Assembly (NCBI RefSeq): GCF_036588685.1 | Contig: NC_086374.1 | Location: 22,498,886-22,562,885, forward strand | Length of the DNA stretch: 64,000 bases | Origin: Mytilus trossulus | Taxonomy: Eukaryota; Mollusca; Bivalvia; Mytilida; Mytilidae | Direction of reading: 5' to 3' | In this document: one piece after another, positions 27,201-39,892 of the stretch | Position numbering within the stretch: the stretch's first letter is position 1 | Layout of the letters: each line of letters opens with the position of its first letter | Notes under the pieces: generated by a model | What the model was told of the DNA's origin: nothing | Database searches by the model: none | The model's input: the letters and a program-made list of their open reading frames with translations, nothing else | Program-made: the position numbers and the translations under genes

Positions 27201-30200
27201 GTTCAAGTTAAAATAAGACATAACAACACCGATTACATTTTCACTGCTTCGAGATCTTCACAAAGAGATGACGATTCAAACATACCTAACGGTGGAGCAG
27301 TTTACATTTACAATCAGAATGAAATAATTGTGACTTTTCCTGTGCGTAATAATCAAAATTCAGCAGGAGGACTTGCTTATACAGGTAAAAATTTAAAATC
27401 TAAGCACAATACTTTTTTTTTCAACTAACATTTATTACTTCTTTCAACTAGCTATTTCATCGTTCAATAATGTAATAAGTTTTTCATTTCATTCTGAATC
27501 GGACTATTGGTAATAGGGTGCATTCCTCGAGTGTTAAGTTTGATAATTTTAACCCTTATAGGTCAAAACAATCTGTATGTTCTTCTCATATATTTTATGA
27601 TGCATTACAAAAAAATACCTGAGAAGGATTGTGCTTGATTGTCATTAGATGAAGACATAATCTTTCGATAAGTTTAATTGAGATCTAGAGCTGTGATGCC
27701 AGTAACTGCTTAATTTATGATGACTATTGGCATTTTGCATTGTTTTTTTTCCTTTCTCTAACCTTTTCATACATCAGAATCGGTGCTTTTCAAAAACTTA
27801 TTTATAACTGTGGGTATTGCTACATGTGTTTATTTTTTCTACCAAGGGTATTGTCAAGAATCTGTGACCTTTTCAAGTTTTGTATGTTTTTTTTGTTTTT
27901 AATGTTTGTTCTTTTACATGTTTCGCAGTTAAGGTTGGTGTCCATTATCGCTGAAGTAGTATGGATTATTGTGTATGGACCAGTTGAAGCCCGCCACCGG
28001 TGTTAATGACCCATTACTGAAGATGGGGTGTTTTCTGCTTATTGGTCAGGTTTTTGTCTCTTGGATACATTTCCCGATTCCATTCCCAGTTTTATTTAGA
28101 ATATGTAATTTCAGTGTTTCTACCTACATTTATGAAATTACTCTTTGCATAGAGTGAGATCATAAACATAGATGCATAGAGTAAGTCTCAGAGTCGACAA
28201 GTATTTGTTTCAACTCCTAAATTCTGTACGCCTAAGGAAATAACAGTGCATTTATTCCTGTCATGTAATGTTGTAATTTTAGCATTTTAGCGGTATATTT
28301 GACATTGGCATAAAGTGCGATGTTTGGGTAGCCACACAATCCGTTTCAACCCCCAATTGTTTTGTTATAATTTCCTGTACCAAGTCAGGAATATAATATG
28401 GCAGTTGATATCTAATAGTTCGTTTCTATGTATTTTACATTGTCGTTTGTTTCGTTGTTTTCCTCTTACAGTTGATGTGTTTCCTTCGGTATAAGGTTAT
28501 AACCCTGGTTTGTTTTCGCTCATTCGATTTATGACTTTTGAACAGCAATATACTACTGTTGCTTTATTTAAGTACTTTCACTTTGGATATTTTCTGGATA
28601 ATTATCTTATTAACTATCATACCATGTTCATTGGTTTCATATTTATTTATTTTTTTGCCTCGAAATTTATATTTTTATATTTCCTTCGAATTCATCTCGA
28701 TTGTAGACATGGTTTCGGTTTAATATTAATTTCACATTAAAAGCATACGATAATACCATTAACAAGTTGAGCGAGGAGACGTGACTATCAAAGAAACATC
28801 TGATCGTATTCTATCCATGCAATATAATTTTCATTTCATTGCTCTGAGATCCTTTTATTTTTGTATCTGAAACGACCAAAAACAAAAACGAAAAAGTTTA
28901 CTATGTGTTTTATGTTGAAAATTCGATAGGCTCTTATGGAGAATACCAAGGACCAATAAATATAAATTTACGAGGACCATACTTTACGGGAAAGGTAAAG
29001 GCAAGAGCATGGCTATCTTCAGATCTCCCCACAGCATCCATCAACATGTCTGTTTACATGGATAGTGAGTACGATATGGGTTTTAAGTACTTAATGTTCA
29101 TAAAAGTCTTTACATTATGTATTTTGATCATAAAATATCAATGGCGTTTAAACTTTTAACAGGACAAACATTAAATAATATGAACAAAAACCAGGGAGTG
29201 ATCTCAGGTGCTGCGGAGGGGTAATCAGATCCTACTCCGCATATAGCACTTGGCTAATTGTTAATGAAGATACAAGTCCTGTGATAAGTCTATTTCGATA
29301 TGTCATAGTTGGGAAATTCAGGATTGTGAATACGACAATTGGAATATATCCGTCGTCATCTGTGAAACAGATTTCCCTAAATACTCATATTTAGTATCCA
29401 AATCGTGATGACATCACGAAATAAATTACGGTAGGATAATTAACTTCATCATTTGAAACTCTTTGTTTGATGGCTTGTTTGTCAGCAGTGTGTTAAATTC
29501 CTATCAATGCAATCATGCTTGGGATATTTTAAAAACTGAAAGACATATACACCATATGCACACGGGCAATGGTGAAATGTTGCAACATAAAAATTGATTA
29601 ATTGATTATCAGTGTGTACGCTACCTTTAACACTAGTTTGATATTTCGTGGCGGTCTGTTTTTATCATAATTGGTGAATTTTTTGTATGGCTTTCCATGT
29701 TGAGTTATTATGCGTTAGAAATTTAATGTCTTGTAGTATGACCAACATTCCTAATAGATTTATGCATTATTTTCAATAATGTTCTCATTATTAGAAAATT
29801 TGAATTACAAAGAGCTGAATCACAACCTGAGCTTTTATCCTGACATCATGTCTGTACAAGTTAAGCTAAAAGAATGCTTGAAAAAAGAGTATGACGGCTA
29901 TATAGCTGGAGCAGAAGGTAAGAATATATCTAAACCACTAAATCGTATTGAAATCTTGTATGCACGAAAATCAAATATAAAAGTTCGTTACATCTTTTTG
30001 TCAAATATGGTAGTAGCAACATTATTCAAAGTACAGACAAACCTTGTCAGGATGTTAACTAGTGTAAAAGATTAATGTGTTATTTTTCTTAAATAAAATC
30101 TTTTTTGACTTTAAGTGTCCATCGTATCGTGGCATAAATACATTATTGCAACAGAGGAAATGGTGTATCAAAATTTTCACATTTTTCTATTTACTTTAAT

Positions 30201-33200
30201 TTCTACTTTATCACAAAAGTGTACATAAAAACGGTATGTACTATCAACGACAATTTGTTTTTTTTTACTGGTGACTTCATGGTCTAATTAACGTCACTGG
30301 TGATTCTTTTGCAGCCAAAATGTGCGTTTGTCTTTTATTTTGTACATTATTTTGAATTGACAATTTGGTGAATTTTGTCTTTGAAATTACACTTTTTATG
30401 GCGTCTTTGTTTGATCAAGTAGTATGGTTGAATATTTTAGACGGTTATGATGTATGATTTTACAGTTTTGACTGCTGGATCGCAATTATTGTTACGTTTA
30501 CCTGTTTGTCTACCCAAATCTATAATCTATTATCCTCAGAAGTCAGATAACGCATGAAAGGAGATTTTGATGGTAGAGGTGAACATAAGTACTCGTTTGG
30601 CGTTTTAATTATGGCGATACATTGTGACGTTTTCCTTGCTTTTTTTCAATATCATAGGCACAGTCATGGACTCGAGATATCAAGCCGACATTATGGGACT
30701 TATATTTGGATACGACGATAACAAAGTACGTCTGTGGGGTAAGTAGAAAATAACATATAACTTACTTTCTGTGATAAGGCACCAATGGACCTAAGATACA
30801 AAAATCAAATCGTGTTGAAAAAGACAGAATGACGATCGATGCGTTGGTATCTTTTATTTCAAATAGAACGCAGTGTTCGTTTCACTATTAACAACGTGTT
30901 TCAATCTTTCGAACTGATAAGCACATTTATCAGGTTTTCTGCATGTTGATATTGTAAAATATTAGCTTCGAGTCATAATATATATAATATATAGCGTTTT
31001 GTAGAGAAGCTGATGTATTACAATATCAATATGCAGATAACCTGTTAATCGATTTATCAGGCTGTGATTGCGTCTTTTAGAAGTGGTTTCCTAGTTTCAG
31101 CAACCGGAAGTTGACTTGCTATGTTGGGTTAACTTATCAACGTCGTTTAAAACATTATGACGTTGCTGTCCAAGTAAAAGTTATTAAGGCCGGGTCAACG
31201 TATTGGACATCACAAAGCCGTGATATGGAATTTTATTAAGAGCTGAGCAAAGTGAAATAGACAGTTGGACTACCGATAAACTGGGAGGTAATTATAAGGG
31301 ACAAACCACTAACGAATTAAGTCATGTCGAATACGCTGAAATAGCCGACATCATGTTACTTATAACAATATTAGAACATGTGATGATGCTCCAGTAATCT
31401 GTATACAAAAGTGTGTTTGATTTACTTATGAAATGATCCTTTGATTAGCTTGTAATTATAAATAAATTCAAGTATGTTTGTTTGCAAGACCTTCTTTTTC
31501 TTATATTAACAAACTGTTAACTGATTGCTTTAATTGCATTTAACTCATCAACGGATAATGTATTTAAAAGTTTACGAAAATATGCTGTATTTTGTATTAT
31601 TTGCTCAGCAAATAATGTGTAGGCATAACATTAATTTTATCCGCGGACTTCTTTCATCCGACAGGAAAACTCATACTAAAAAGGAGCAGGAATGAGCCAC
31701 TTTAAATGCTATAATCTGATGCCTCGTGTCATGAGAGTACAATTCCTCAAGGCGCCTCTTCAACAACTCGTTGATTTTTTGCAAGGGTATATCTATGATT
31801 TATGTTCATATCAAATGTACCAAGTAAAATAATAAAACAGTCCTAATATTTCAACATTGTAACCGACAGTGTAACAGTTATCGACCGACCCTCTTTCCAG
31901 AACCCATTTCATTGTGTTAACTGTTTAAACAGTATCGTCGTCCTTTAAACACAATAATCGTTCAATGTAATTTTAAAAGTTATTCAAAGTATGATATTGT
32001 TTTTAAAAGAAAATGAATACACTATTGATGCAAAATTAGTTATATCTTAGGGACTATACTGGATAGTTTCACCTAGCAATCATAAAACATCTCATTTTTA
32101 ATTCAATTCAATTCATTTATAACACTTTTTTTTCCATTTTCAGATTCAAGAGGATTTTTTTATAAATAGGTCCGTTTTCATAAACTTGAAATAACTTCAA
32201 AATGATGTTCAGAATAATATACTAAAATACTTACATAAAATATTGGTGTTATTTATGTTTTAGTCCATCAACATGGTATCTTCGGAGCAGCAGATGGATG
32301 GGGCCTAGCCACATATTGTAAAGGAGGTGACGTAACGATTCTTGGGTGGGAAACAGATAAAACTAATGTAATGTTTCAGACAAATTTCACCGTTACCAAG
32401 AATAATGTACCGGTACCATCAATTAAATTTCCGAGGAAATATGATTTTTCAAATTATCTTATAACTGTACAGGTAAGATATTTAGGCAAGTTGTGCAAAT
32501 AGATATACCATGTGAAAATATCGAATGGCCAATGAACTGAAACTTTGGTCTTATCTATATAGCAGTGTGAAAATCTTGTTTTACATCTTTTCATCAGAGA
32601 CTTTTATTGTATCGGTAACGTTGATTAAGGGTGCCAAACATATAGCATGACATGCCTACCCTTCCAGAACACATGTGATCACACTAACTTTTTAATGGGG
32701 TTCGTGCTTCTTATTCTAAATTCTCTATGTTGTGTTTTTTGTATTGTTTTTTGTTGGTTTGTCATTTTTTTAGCCATGCATGGCTTTGTCAGTTTATTTT
32801 CGACTTAGAGTTTGAATGTCCCTGTGGTATCTGTTGCTCCTCTTAATATAGTTTCGATATTGACCATGCACATCATTTGAACATTTTATTAATAAAAATA
32901 TCTGTTTATATCATTGGCCGTGTTAAAAAAAAAAGCATTTCATCATCATAGCAATATCGTCCTACTATTGTTAACCCTTTTCACATTAACATTTGAGACT
33001 GAGTGGTCAAAGTGTTTCACCCCTGCATTCTATGCTGTCAAAATCGATGTTGTGAGTTCGAAAATTAATCTTGGCTGGTGCATTCGACTCCATCCTTCAT
33101 TGACTAGGATTGCCAGCTTTCATGCTAAAGGTCAATTGTTCTCTCTGTGCACTCCGGTGTCCTCCATAAATAAACATTGCCCACTATGAAATAGACAATA

Positions 33201-36200
33201 TGTTGAAAGTGGCATTAAACACCAATAAATCAACAATCAATCACGTTGAAATCGATTTTTAACAAATTAAATCTCTACAACCTCCTTTCAACATTTATTA
33301 CTGCTCCTGCACCAACTTGAAATATTTAAAATGTTCGAGCGCGATAATGAACATACTGTAAATTTATTATTATTCGTTGGATACCAATTTTCGTGGATTT
33401 CGTGTGTCTAGGTGAACCACGAAATTAAATGTTCAAGGAATGGCAAATTTTCTAAAGGCTTGTATAAAGAATTCCGCAAAACCACGAACTCAAAAGCACT
33501 CGAACATGCAAGTTTTCCGTCATCAACGTCAATTTGTGCCCACGAAAATAAATGAATCCACAGTATTTGACCAACATTGTATCAATTTTTTACCCTACTG
33601 TACTAGATTACATCAGCTTCATATTCGATATCCATGCTGACACTTTTGGAACACACACATGTACCATGATCATCCCTTTATTGTTAACATCGTTTCCAAT
33701 TTCAACATTCCGATGTTACAGAGACAGTAACTTAACGTCACTCCCCTTCGAATATTTAAAATTAGGGCATATGTCAGTGAGGATTCATGTTCTTTTTATT
33801 TGAAATGCTAAACATTGATTTATTTTTTTTCAAAATTTCAAAATGGGCGGAATCATTTGCGCAAATAACGGATTTGAAAAGGTATCAATTGCGCCACTTA
33901 ATGTTGAAATATTAAGAAATACTAAATTCCAACTCTCTCAGGCAAAGTTAGACTTTAGATTAACTAAGTTATATTTTATGTCGCTTTTGGTCATATATTT
34001 CCAAACGTTTCTACACGTATGTATATCTCTGTTTTCCTTGAAATGTTATAACACTTCATATGATGGTAACCCAGAAAAGAACATCTGACGTAATATTTAT
34101 TCAAACACTATTTGCACTTCATCAATGTCGTTATTTAACGTTTTACTACACTTTAAACGATTTGAACGATTGAGAGACATACTAATTTATTTTGTTGTAA
34201 TTATGTACTATGTGGAGTGTTGTAACACCGGCAATCATACCACATCCTCTTTTTTTTAAATATTAGTGTTAGCCCTGTATAAATAAATTCATCATAGAAA
34301 ACATGATTAAATTTTGTATTTACGCAAGACGCGCGATTCTTCTACAAAAGACTCATCAGATCGAATCCAAAAAAGTTAAACAAGCCAAAAAAGTACGAAG
34401 TTGAAGAGCATTGAGGACCAAAATTCCTAAACGTTTAGCCAAATACAGCTATAAAGATAATCTATTTCTGACACAGAAAAGCTTTAGTATTTCAAAAATT
34501 AAAAGTTTTGAAAACAGTTAATTTATAAATATGACCATATCAATGATATCACATGTCAAGAGAGAAGTGCTGACTACTGGGCTGGTGATACCCTCTGGGA
34601 ATTAAAACTCACCCAGCAGTGACATCGACCATGTGGCTGTAAACAAGCTCATCATAGATACTAGGATCATGGAAGTAAATATTACTTCCATGCTAGGATT
34701 AAATTTTGTATTTACCTCAAACGCGCAAAGTCTACAAAAGATTTAACACTGACGCTCGAATCCCAAAAAGGAAAAGGGTGATTAAAGTACGAAGTCGAAG
34801 ACCGTTGAGGACTAAAATTCCTTAAAGTTTTGCTAAATACAGCTATGGTAATCTATTCCTGAGATACAAAAGCCTTAATATTAAAAAAAATTAAAGTTTT
34901 GTAACCAGTTTATTCATAACTATGACCATATCAATGATAACTCATGTAAGCACAGAAGTGCTGACTACTGGACTGGTGATACCCTCGGGGAAATAAAACT
35001 CCACGGCAGCAGGTTATCCGATGGAACACCGTCTTTAGTAAAGTCGTCACATATTTAGACGTTTATAAATATAAAATATAAAATATTTAAATATTAGTCA
35101 ACGATCGTTTATATATAGCACACACAAAAAACAAATTATATAAACGTCCAAAATATTTACAAAACAACAACAATAATAAAACAATCTTTATAGTTATACA
35201 ATTAATAATCAAACAACGCTTCTTAAATTTCTAAAATATGAAAAATAATGTAGGTGGGTATTTACTACGACGACCGCATAGATATGCTTCTAAAAGAAAA
35301 GAAATGTGCGGAACTATAAGTTTTTTTAAATGTGTAAGACTGTAAGGATTGTTATAATCATACTGATGAAGGATAAATAGTACCCATACTTATATCTGAT
35401 ATACAATTTTATTATTAGGATAATATCATTATTACAGGTAAAAATTCCCGACGGCGAAGGAAATAATGCAAATATGATATTTAACGCAGTTGGGTCGTCA
35501 GTGGCAACTGGCTCAGCAAGATTTGGTGGCCTCGTTTTTGTTTATACCACTAGAGATATCTTATTTTGGAAACCAAAATCTTCATTGGGCCATATGGTTT
35601 ACATTGGTGGAGTTTGGGGTTCTGGACTCAGCAGTCAAGTCAGTGATACTGTTCAAGTATTAATATCTGTTATTTATCTATCAGGTAAAATCTGTTATTT
35701 ATTTATCAGGTAATATCTTTTGTTTCTTTAAAGGGAATAATTCTTGCAATCAAGTTTTATATATTATCATTGCTTAAATTTTGATGAATGCTCTTGTATC
35801 AGTTCATTTAAGATATAACAAAGACAAAAATTTAAAAGCGAAATGAGCTTGAATTGGAAATTTAAAATAAAACCCACATAAACTGCAATACTCCAAGCAG
35901 CAGCTCTTGTTTTATTTTTTTTTGGTTTTGAATGAAATCGTATGAAACTAAGAATTCTTATCCAACTAAACACCTCTTCGGATAAAAACATTTTCTACCT
36001 TTGGAATAATAGATTATGAACAAAAATTGAGGTCATCTCAAGTTTTAGTTGTATTAATATAATCAAAACTAAGAGGTTTACAAACGAAATGATATTAAAA
36101 CACCCTAATAAATGTACAAAATCTGAAGTCATTAATCTAGGACTGTTTTCAATTAAACTGAAAAAAATAATAAGATAGCATCATAACTGTTAGGAAAATA

Positions 36201-39200
36201 TATGACGGTATACCAAACTTATCATCAAAAAAGCGCTTTCTTTAAAAGGAGTACAGTACATTGTGGTTCATAAAATGCAAGTCTGATTTTAAAAGGTTGC
36301 ATTATTTAATAGCCACATGAATATAAAAAAAATGTTGATAAAATTTATATCCAAAACCTTCATTGATGTTGCCCTTGCTTCTGTGAACACATTAGCCGTA
36401 GACCATGATTTAACATTGGATTACCATCATTAATTTTCTTCAGATCATTGTTTTTCCAACAACGTGACAGTAACAGAGTGTATCCCAGAACTTACTGATC
36501 TTTTATTTGTCATTGACACATCTCAAAGTAACAGCAATACCATAAATCAATCAAAAGATTTTGTTTACAACCTAGTGAACAAGTTATCAATTGGAATCAA
36601 CGAGTTTCAAGTTGCAGTTATAACATTCAGTTCGATTCCAACGATAGAGTTTGATTTTAATGATTTTGATAACGACAAGTCTACTATTTTATCATCAATC
36701 CAGACAATAAAGGCCGGCAATAGAAGTACAAATATAATCAACGCTCTCAATCTGGCTGAAGCGGTAAGATTGTTTTGAATAATTTAAAATGTGCAGGAAT
36801 CAGTAACTATACAACGATCAGGCATTTCATATCATCTTCGTATAATCAAGTTTATAAAACACAATGCGTGGTCTAGAATTTAGCTGTTCTACCGGGAAAA
36901 AAAGAAAACAACAAAATTAACAAACTCCAAGGCAAATTCAAACTGGAAAATCCTTTATGAAATGGCAAAATAAAAAGCCCAAAATGACAAAAATTAGGGA
37001 ACAACAGTCCACACCTAAATCACAATAAAAAAACAAGTAACTATTTCAACGAAGAAAATGTTATATATATAGACACTATCAAGATAAAGAATATAAGCAA
37101 AAATGAAAGTTAAGAATTCAAAAATTATCGTTGCACAATAACACAGTAGGAGGATGTATAAATACTTAGCCACGTCAGAAGAATAAACCAAAACAGTAGA
37201 GGTAAAACATATTCAAAGACAAATAAAAAGAACACTTTAATATAACCGAATAACACTATTCACCTGGTGTGAACCTACATACGCACGATGATGGGTGACA
37301 CATGTGGACATGAATTGCTTAACTTTTTTTTCGTGAGGTTCATGTGGCTCTGGCGAGAACTATTGGATTGTGTATACAGCTGTTCGTCTTTTTGGTTTAA
37401 AAAAAAACAAAAAACTTTTAAGCCATATTGAGGTTATTACTATCAACTACTGATATTAAAGATAAAATATATAAAATCCAATATCAAAATTGATTACAAA
37501 CTTGCATAAAAATTTCCCAAATTTTGAAGGTTTTACGGAACTGTTCCATGGGAGCGAGAGGAAATGGTATTATGCAGTTTGTTGTATTACTAACTGATGG
37601 ACTTTTCTCTGACCGGAACCAAAAGTCGACAAATAACGCAGCAACAGACTTCCGTAATAATGGGGGACGAATCTTAAGTGTTGGGATAGGAGATTCAATC
37701 AGTCACACTAATTTACTAAAAATGTCCGGCAGGGGTGACTATGTTTTTCAGTTTCCGGACGTTGAGGAAACTTTCAACAGCATCATTAAAGAAAGTCTAC
37801 ATTCAAGCTGTACAAGTAAGATACAAAATTGTCAATATAATCATGATAAGAACTCATTTCGAACACACATGTGCCAGTGGTTTGTAAAAATGTTGCGAGG
37901 TATGGACGTTTGATTAACCTTGATATTGAAAATGTACCACAAACATTTAAATCACACAAAAGAATCATAGATTTGGACTAAAATCTTTCCAAAAAAGAAA
38001 AGAGTATGCATCAAAATTTGTTGTGGCAGTTTAAAACAAGTCTTCAGCCAGCCAATGAAGGACATGACTAAACTTATGTCTCAAAATATAAATCTTTTTA
38101 TGATATATTTCGAAGCGAGAACCAAATACTAGTATAAAAAAGGATATTAATGCCTTATCCATCTTTTTCTTGAAATGTACTGAACTTAGTCAGAAATATG
38201 GCAGTTGTTATCAAAACGTCCGTTTTAATGTATGTTGTCGTTTGCTTGTTGTCTAGATTTCGTAATTCATTCGTTGACAATTTATTGAATTTGTCAACAT
38301 GTCAAGGTAAAGAATCTCAAATTTAATTAAGATAATTAAGCATGTATTCTTCTTTTTGTAGTTTAAAGTTTCTTTAGATAAGTCAGATGCTGAAAAAATA
38401 TAATATACAGATTTAAACAATACCAAATTTTCACATGTTTTTTCCTAAATGATCACAAAGCTTCAAATTTGCAATTTCTTTATTGAAAAATGCACACAAA
38501 AAAAGAAAACTTCCATAACACTTCGGTTTTGTACATTTTATGAGCAGAAGAGAATATAAATTAGTCAAATACAAACTTGTAACCCCATCAAAGTATCATA
38601 CTTTACATAAATTTCAAGAAATCAACCAAAAACTGACCAAAAAAAACACCCTCATTTTTGCGGAGTTATCTCCCCTTTCAATGTTAATTTCTATAGGAAA
38701 TTTAAAATGCTGATTTTAAGATTCCTCAAGTTAGATTTTATGGGATTTTTTTCTGTGTATATTAAGGGCATAATGCTATAGAATAAAGCTAAAACATTTT
38801 CTGTTGCAAATAGTTTGAGGTTAAATCTTAGTTTGTCTGGACTAATACCACGAAAAGCTCTACGTGTAACTTTGTTTGGTTCTCTTTCCCTGGAAAAATA
38901 AACAAGATTTTTTACAAAGTGTTATGTAATGTATCTAATGATCTATTTACCTCAGGTTCTTGAATATATTTTGCGTGTTTCACATTTTTTCGTTCAAATA
39001 TTTAGTTTTTTTACGATTCAAAATTTTCATCTCATTGCCGCCATAACTCATTATATAAGTATTCGTTCATGTTATAATGTATTTTTCAGATTGTGTTATG
39101 AAGTTAGAAACTGACATTATCATAATGATGGATACACGAAAAAATCAGTCGTTTGACAACTACCGGTCACGACAAATAGCGGTAGAACAGCTTATAACGA

Positions 39201-39691
39201 AGACGGTTGCCGTTAATCCGGATGTTCTCCTTGGAATGACATTGTTCTCTGATGAACCTGATATTTTGTTCAACCTATCCCTGTCCAAAAATAAACATGA
39301 TCTGATAGCAAAAATGCATCAAGTCAACAAAGATAGAATATTCAGTACTATAAACACATCTCATGCATTGCAATATGTTTTAGAAAAAGGATTTGATGCA
39401 AGTACAGGAGGACGCCCAACTTCAAGGAAGATAATTATTTTAGTAGCAAACGGAGATTGGGTAGATGTTTATGATCTTAAAATGAAAGTACAATACTTAA
39501 GTCATTTCAACATTGAAGTGTTTGGATTACTTTCTGGAACGGATTTACATTTAGATAGTTTTTATGAAATTCTAGAAAATTCAAATAATCTCTTTTACAT
39601 ATCAGATGAAGACTTTTCCGTTTTAGATGTATTTGCATCTTTAACAATTAAAACTAAGTGCAATGCAACGCAGTTACAGAACAATGGGTAA
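24296..39691 (+). CDS. Secreted protein: three unknown beta-rich modules plus two vWA domains
   Basis: Coding exons: 24296-24347, 27076-27384, 28849-29064, 29795-29917, 30658-30738, 32264-32472, 35438-35684, 36444-36763, 37530-37815 and 39090-39691. Phases agree throughout, giving 814 residues. The first exon is a signal peptide (MKVILHLLFLSFITIVYG). Residues 54-412 contain three similar modules starting YPVKVDVQVKI (54), YPDIMSVQVKL (207) and NYLITVQVKI (324). Each is followed by G-rich strands such as GGAVYIYN or GGLVFVYTT and a GWG/VWGS-like end. I do not recognise this module. Residues 431-610 form a vWA domain with the metal site DTSQS (437-441), a downstream Thr and LLTDG. Residues 620-805 form a second vWA fold with the metal motif lost (DTRKN, and NGD for TDG). 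The role is probably extracellular adhesion or matrix, by inference. The acceptor at 28849 is the least certain boundary, and a further 3' exon is possible. Confidence 0.85.
24590..25270. repeat. Large dispersed repeat, family C-related, in intron 1 of the vWA gene
   Basis: Contains CCCGGGCATAAAAACGAATT, ACCTGGGCGTCACTGTTGAT, AGGTTTGGCATGCCACAAAA, GTACCAAGTCAGGAAGATGG and TGAACAGCGGTATACTACTG. A shorter copy is at 28305-28570. The several 60-90 codon frames inside are shadows. Confidence 0.8.
25430..25625. repeat. Family I repeat fragment
   Basis: GAACTCCAAGGTAAATTCAA, AACACACCAAACGAATGGA and ATTTAACCTGATTTTACAGC. The first block recurs at 36900-37000. Non-coding, intronic. Confidence 0.55.
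26072..26400. repeat. Family G repeat, long copy in intron 1 of the vWA gene
   Basis: Begins GAATAGAAATGTGGAACATG and GACAACATCCCGACC, continues with CGAAGGCCACCAATGGGTGT and CCCGGAGGTGGTCCTCAAGC, and ends near CTCCCCATTACCTCTAGCC. Shorter pieces occur at 12112, 16175, 39750 and 50775. Confidence 0.7.
26505..27030. repeat. Two family C copies in direct tandem
   Basis: Units 26505-26715 and 26826-27030 are about 95% identical. Both run from ACGACTGTCATACAAATGAA through GGTTTAGCTAGCTATAAAGC to AAGGGGTCGGTGTATTTG, and are separated by about 110 bp. Located just before the second coding exon of the vWA gene. Confidence 0.85.
28010..28100 (-). repeat. Family G end fragment
   Basis: TTGGTCAGGTTTTTGTCTCT and ACATTTCCCGATTCCATTCC are the reverse orientation of the family G terminus. 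Intronic. Confidence 0.5.
28305..28570. repeat. Family C-related repeat, partial
   Basis: Shares AAGTGCGATGTTTGGGTAGC, GTACCAAGTCAGGAATATAA and TGAACAGCAATATACTACTG with 24838-25265. Lies in the intron before the exon at 28849. Confidence 0.7.
29195..29610. repeat. Family H repeat, 3' part
   Basis: GGAGTGATCTCAGGTGCTGC, GGGTAATCAGATCCTACTCC, TCGTCATCTGTGAAACAGAT and GAAATGTTGCAACATA correspond in order to 40058-40470. Intronic. Confidence 0.75.
30917..31060. repeat. Imperfect inverted repeat, possible foldback element
   Basis: TTTATCAGGTTTTCTGCATG and TTGATATTGTAA on the left pair with TTACAATATCAATATGCAGA and TAACCTGTTAATCGATTTATC on the right, around an AT-rich loop. Intronic, non-coding. 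Confidence 0.6.
31061..32263. other. vWA gene intron, no gene seen
   Basis: Intron sequence between the exons ending 30738 and starting 32264. I see no repeat unit I can match within the window and no coding signal. Confidence 0.4.
33355..33575. mobile_element. MITE family D copy
   Basis: Starts ACTGTAAATTTATTATTATT and ends GAAAATAAATGAATCCACAG, with GGATACCAATTTTCGTGGAT and AACCACGAACTC-type blocks as in 21399-21619. Located in the intron between the exons ending 32472 and starting 35438. Confidence 0.75.
34300..35010. repeat. Two tandem family B copies
   Basis: The first unit runs from ACGCAAGACGCGCGATTCTT to CTACTGGGCTGGTGATACCC and the second repeats this from about 34700 to 34990 (GCTGACTACTGGACTGGTGA). 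Each carries AATTCCT...GCCAAATACAGCTAT or its variant. Intronic. Confidence 0.75.
35663..35711 (+). promoter_or_regulatory. Duplicated splice donor of the seventh vWA-gene exon
   Basis: The sequence ATCTGTTATTTATCTATCAG/GTAAAATC is followed at once by a near-copy, ATCTGTTATTTATTTATCAG/GTAATATC. The first donor (GT at 35685) gives the phase needed by the next exon at 36444. The second (GT at 35710) adds 25 bases and would shift the frame. Confidence 0.7.
36895..37260. repeat. Family I repeat in a vWA-gene intron
   Basis: AACAAACTCCAAGGCAAATT and ATCCTTTATGAAATGGCAAA parallel 25445-25490. Continues with GCACAATAACACAGTAGGAG. Non-coding. Confidence 0.5.
37816..39089. other. Last intron of the vWA gene
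   Basis: Contains a weak family C fragment near 38180-38230 (ACTTAGTCAGAAATATGGCA). Its 3' end, from about 38970, is similar to the pseudogene intron at 20000-20110. No further coding exon was found. Confidence 0.5.
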
Positions 39692-39892
39692 TACAATTGT
39701 GTTTTTTTTTACATTACATGTTCCAAAGGACTTCTATATATGTATGTTTTTCGCTCTTTGGTCGGGTTGTTGTGTCTTTAACAGATTCACCATTCCCTTT
39801 CTTAATTTTATGTTAACTGTTGCCATTTAATAATTGTGTGGTTTTTTTGGCAGCATAAACAGTTACATTTACTATTTTTAACTTTTTTTTCA

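Noticed and set aside
33440-33803. Two overlapping frames of 66 and 83 codons
   Set aside because: They start within a MITE family D copy and run on into intron sequence with no domain.
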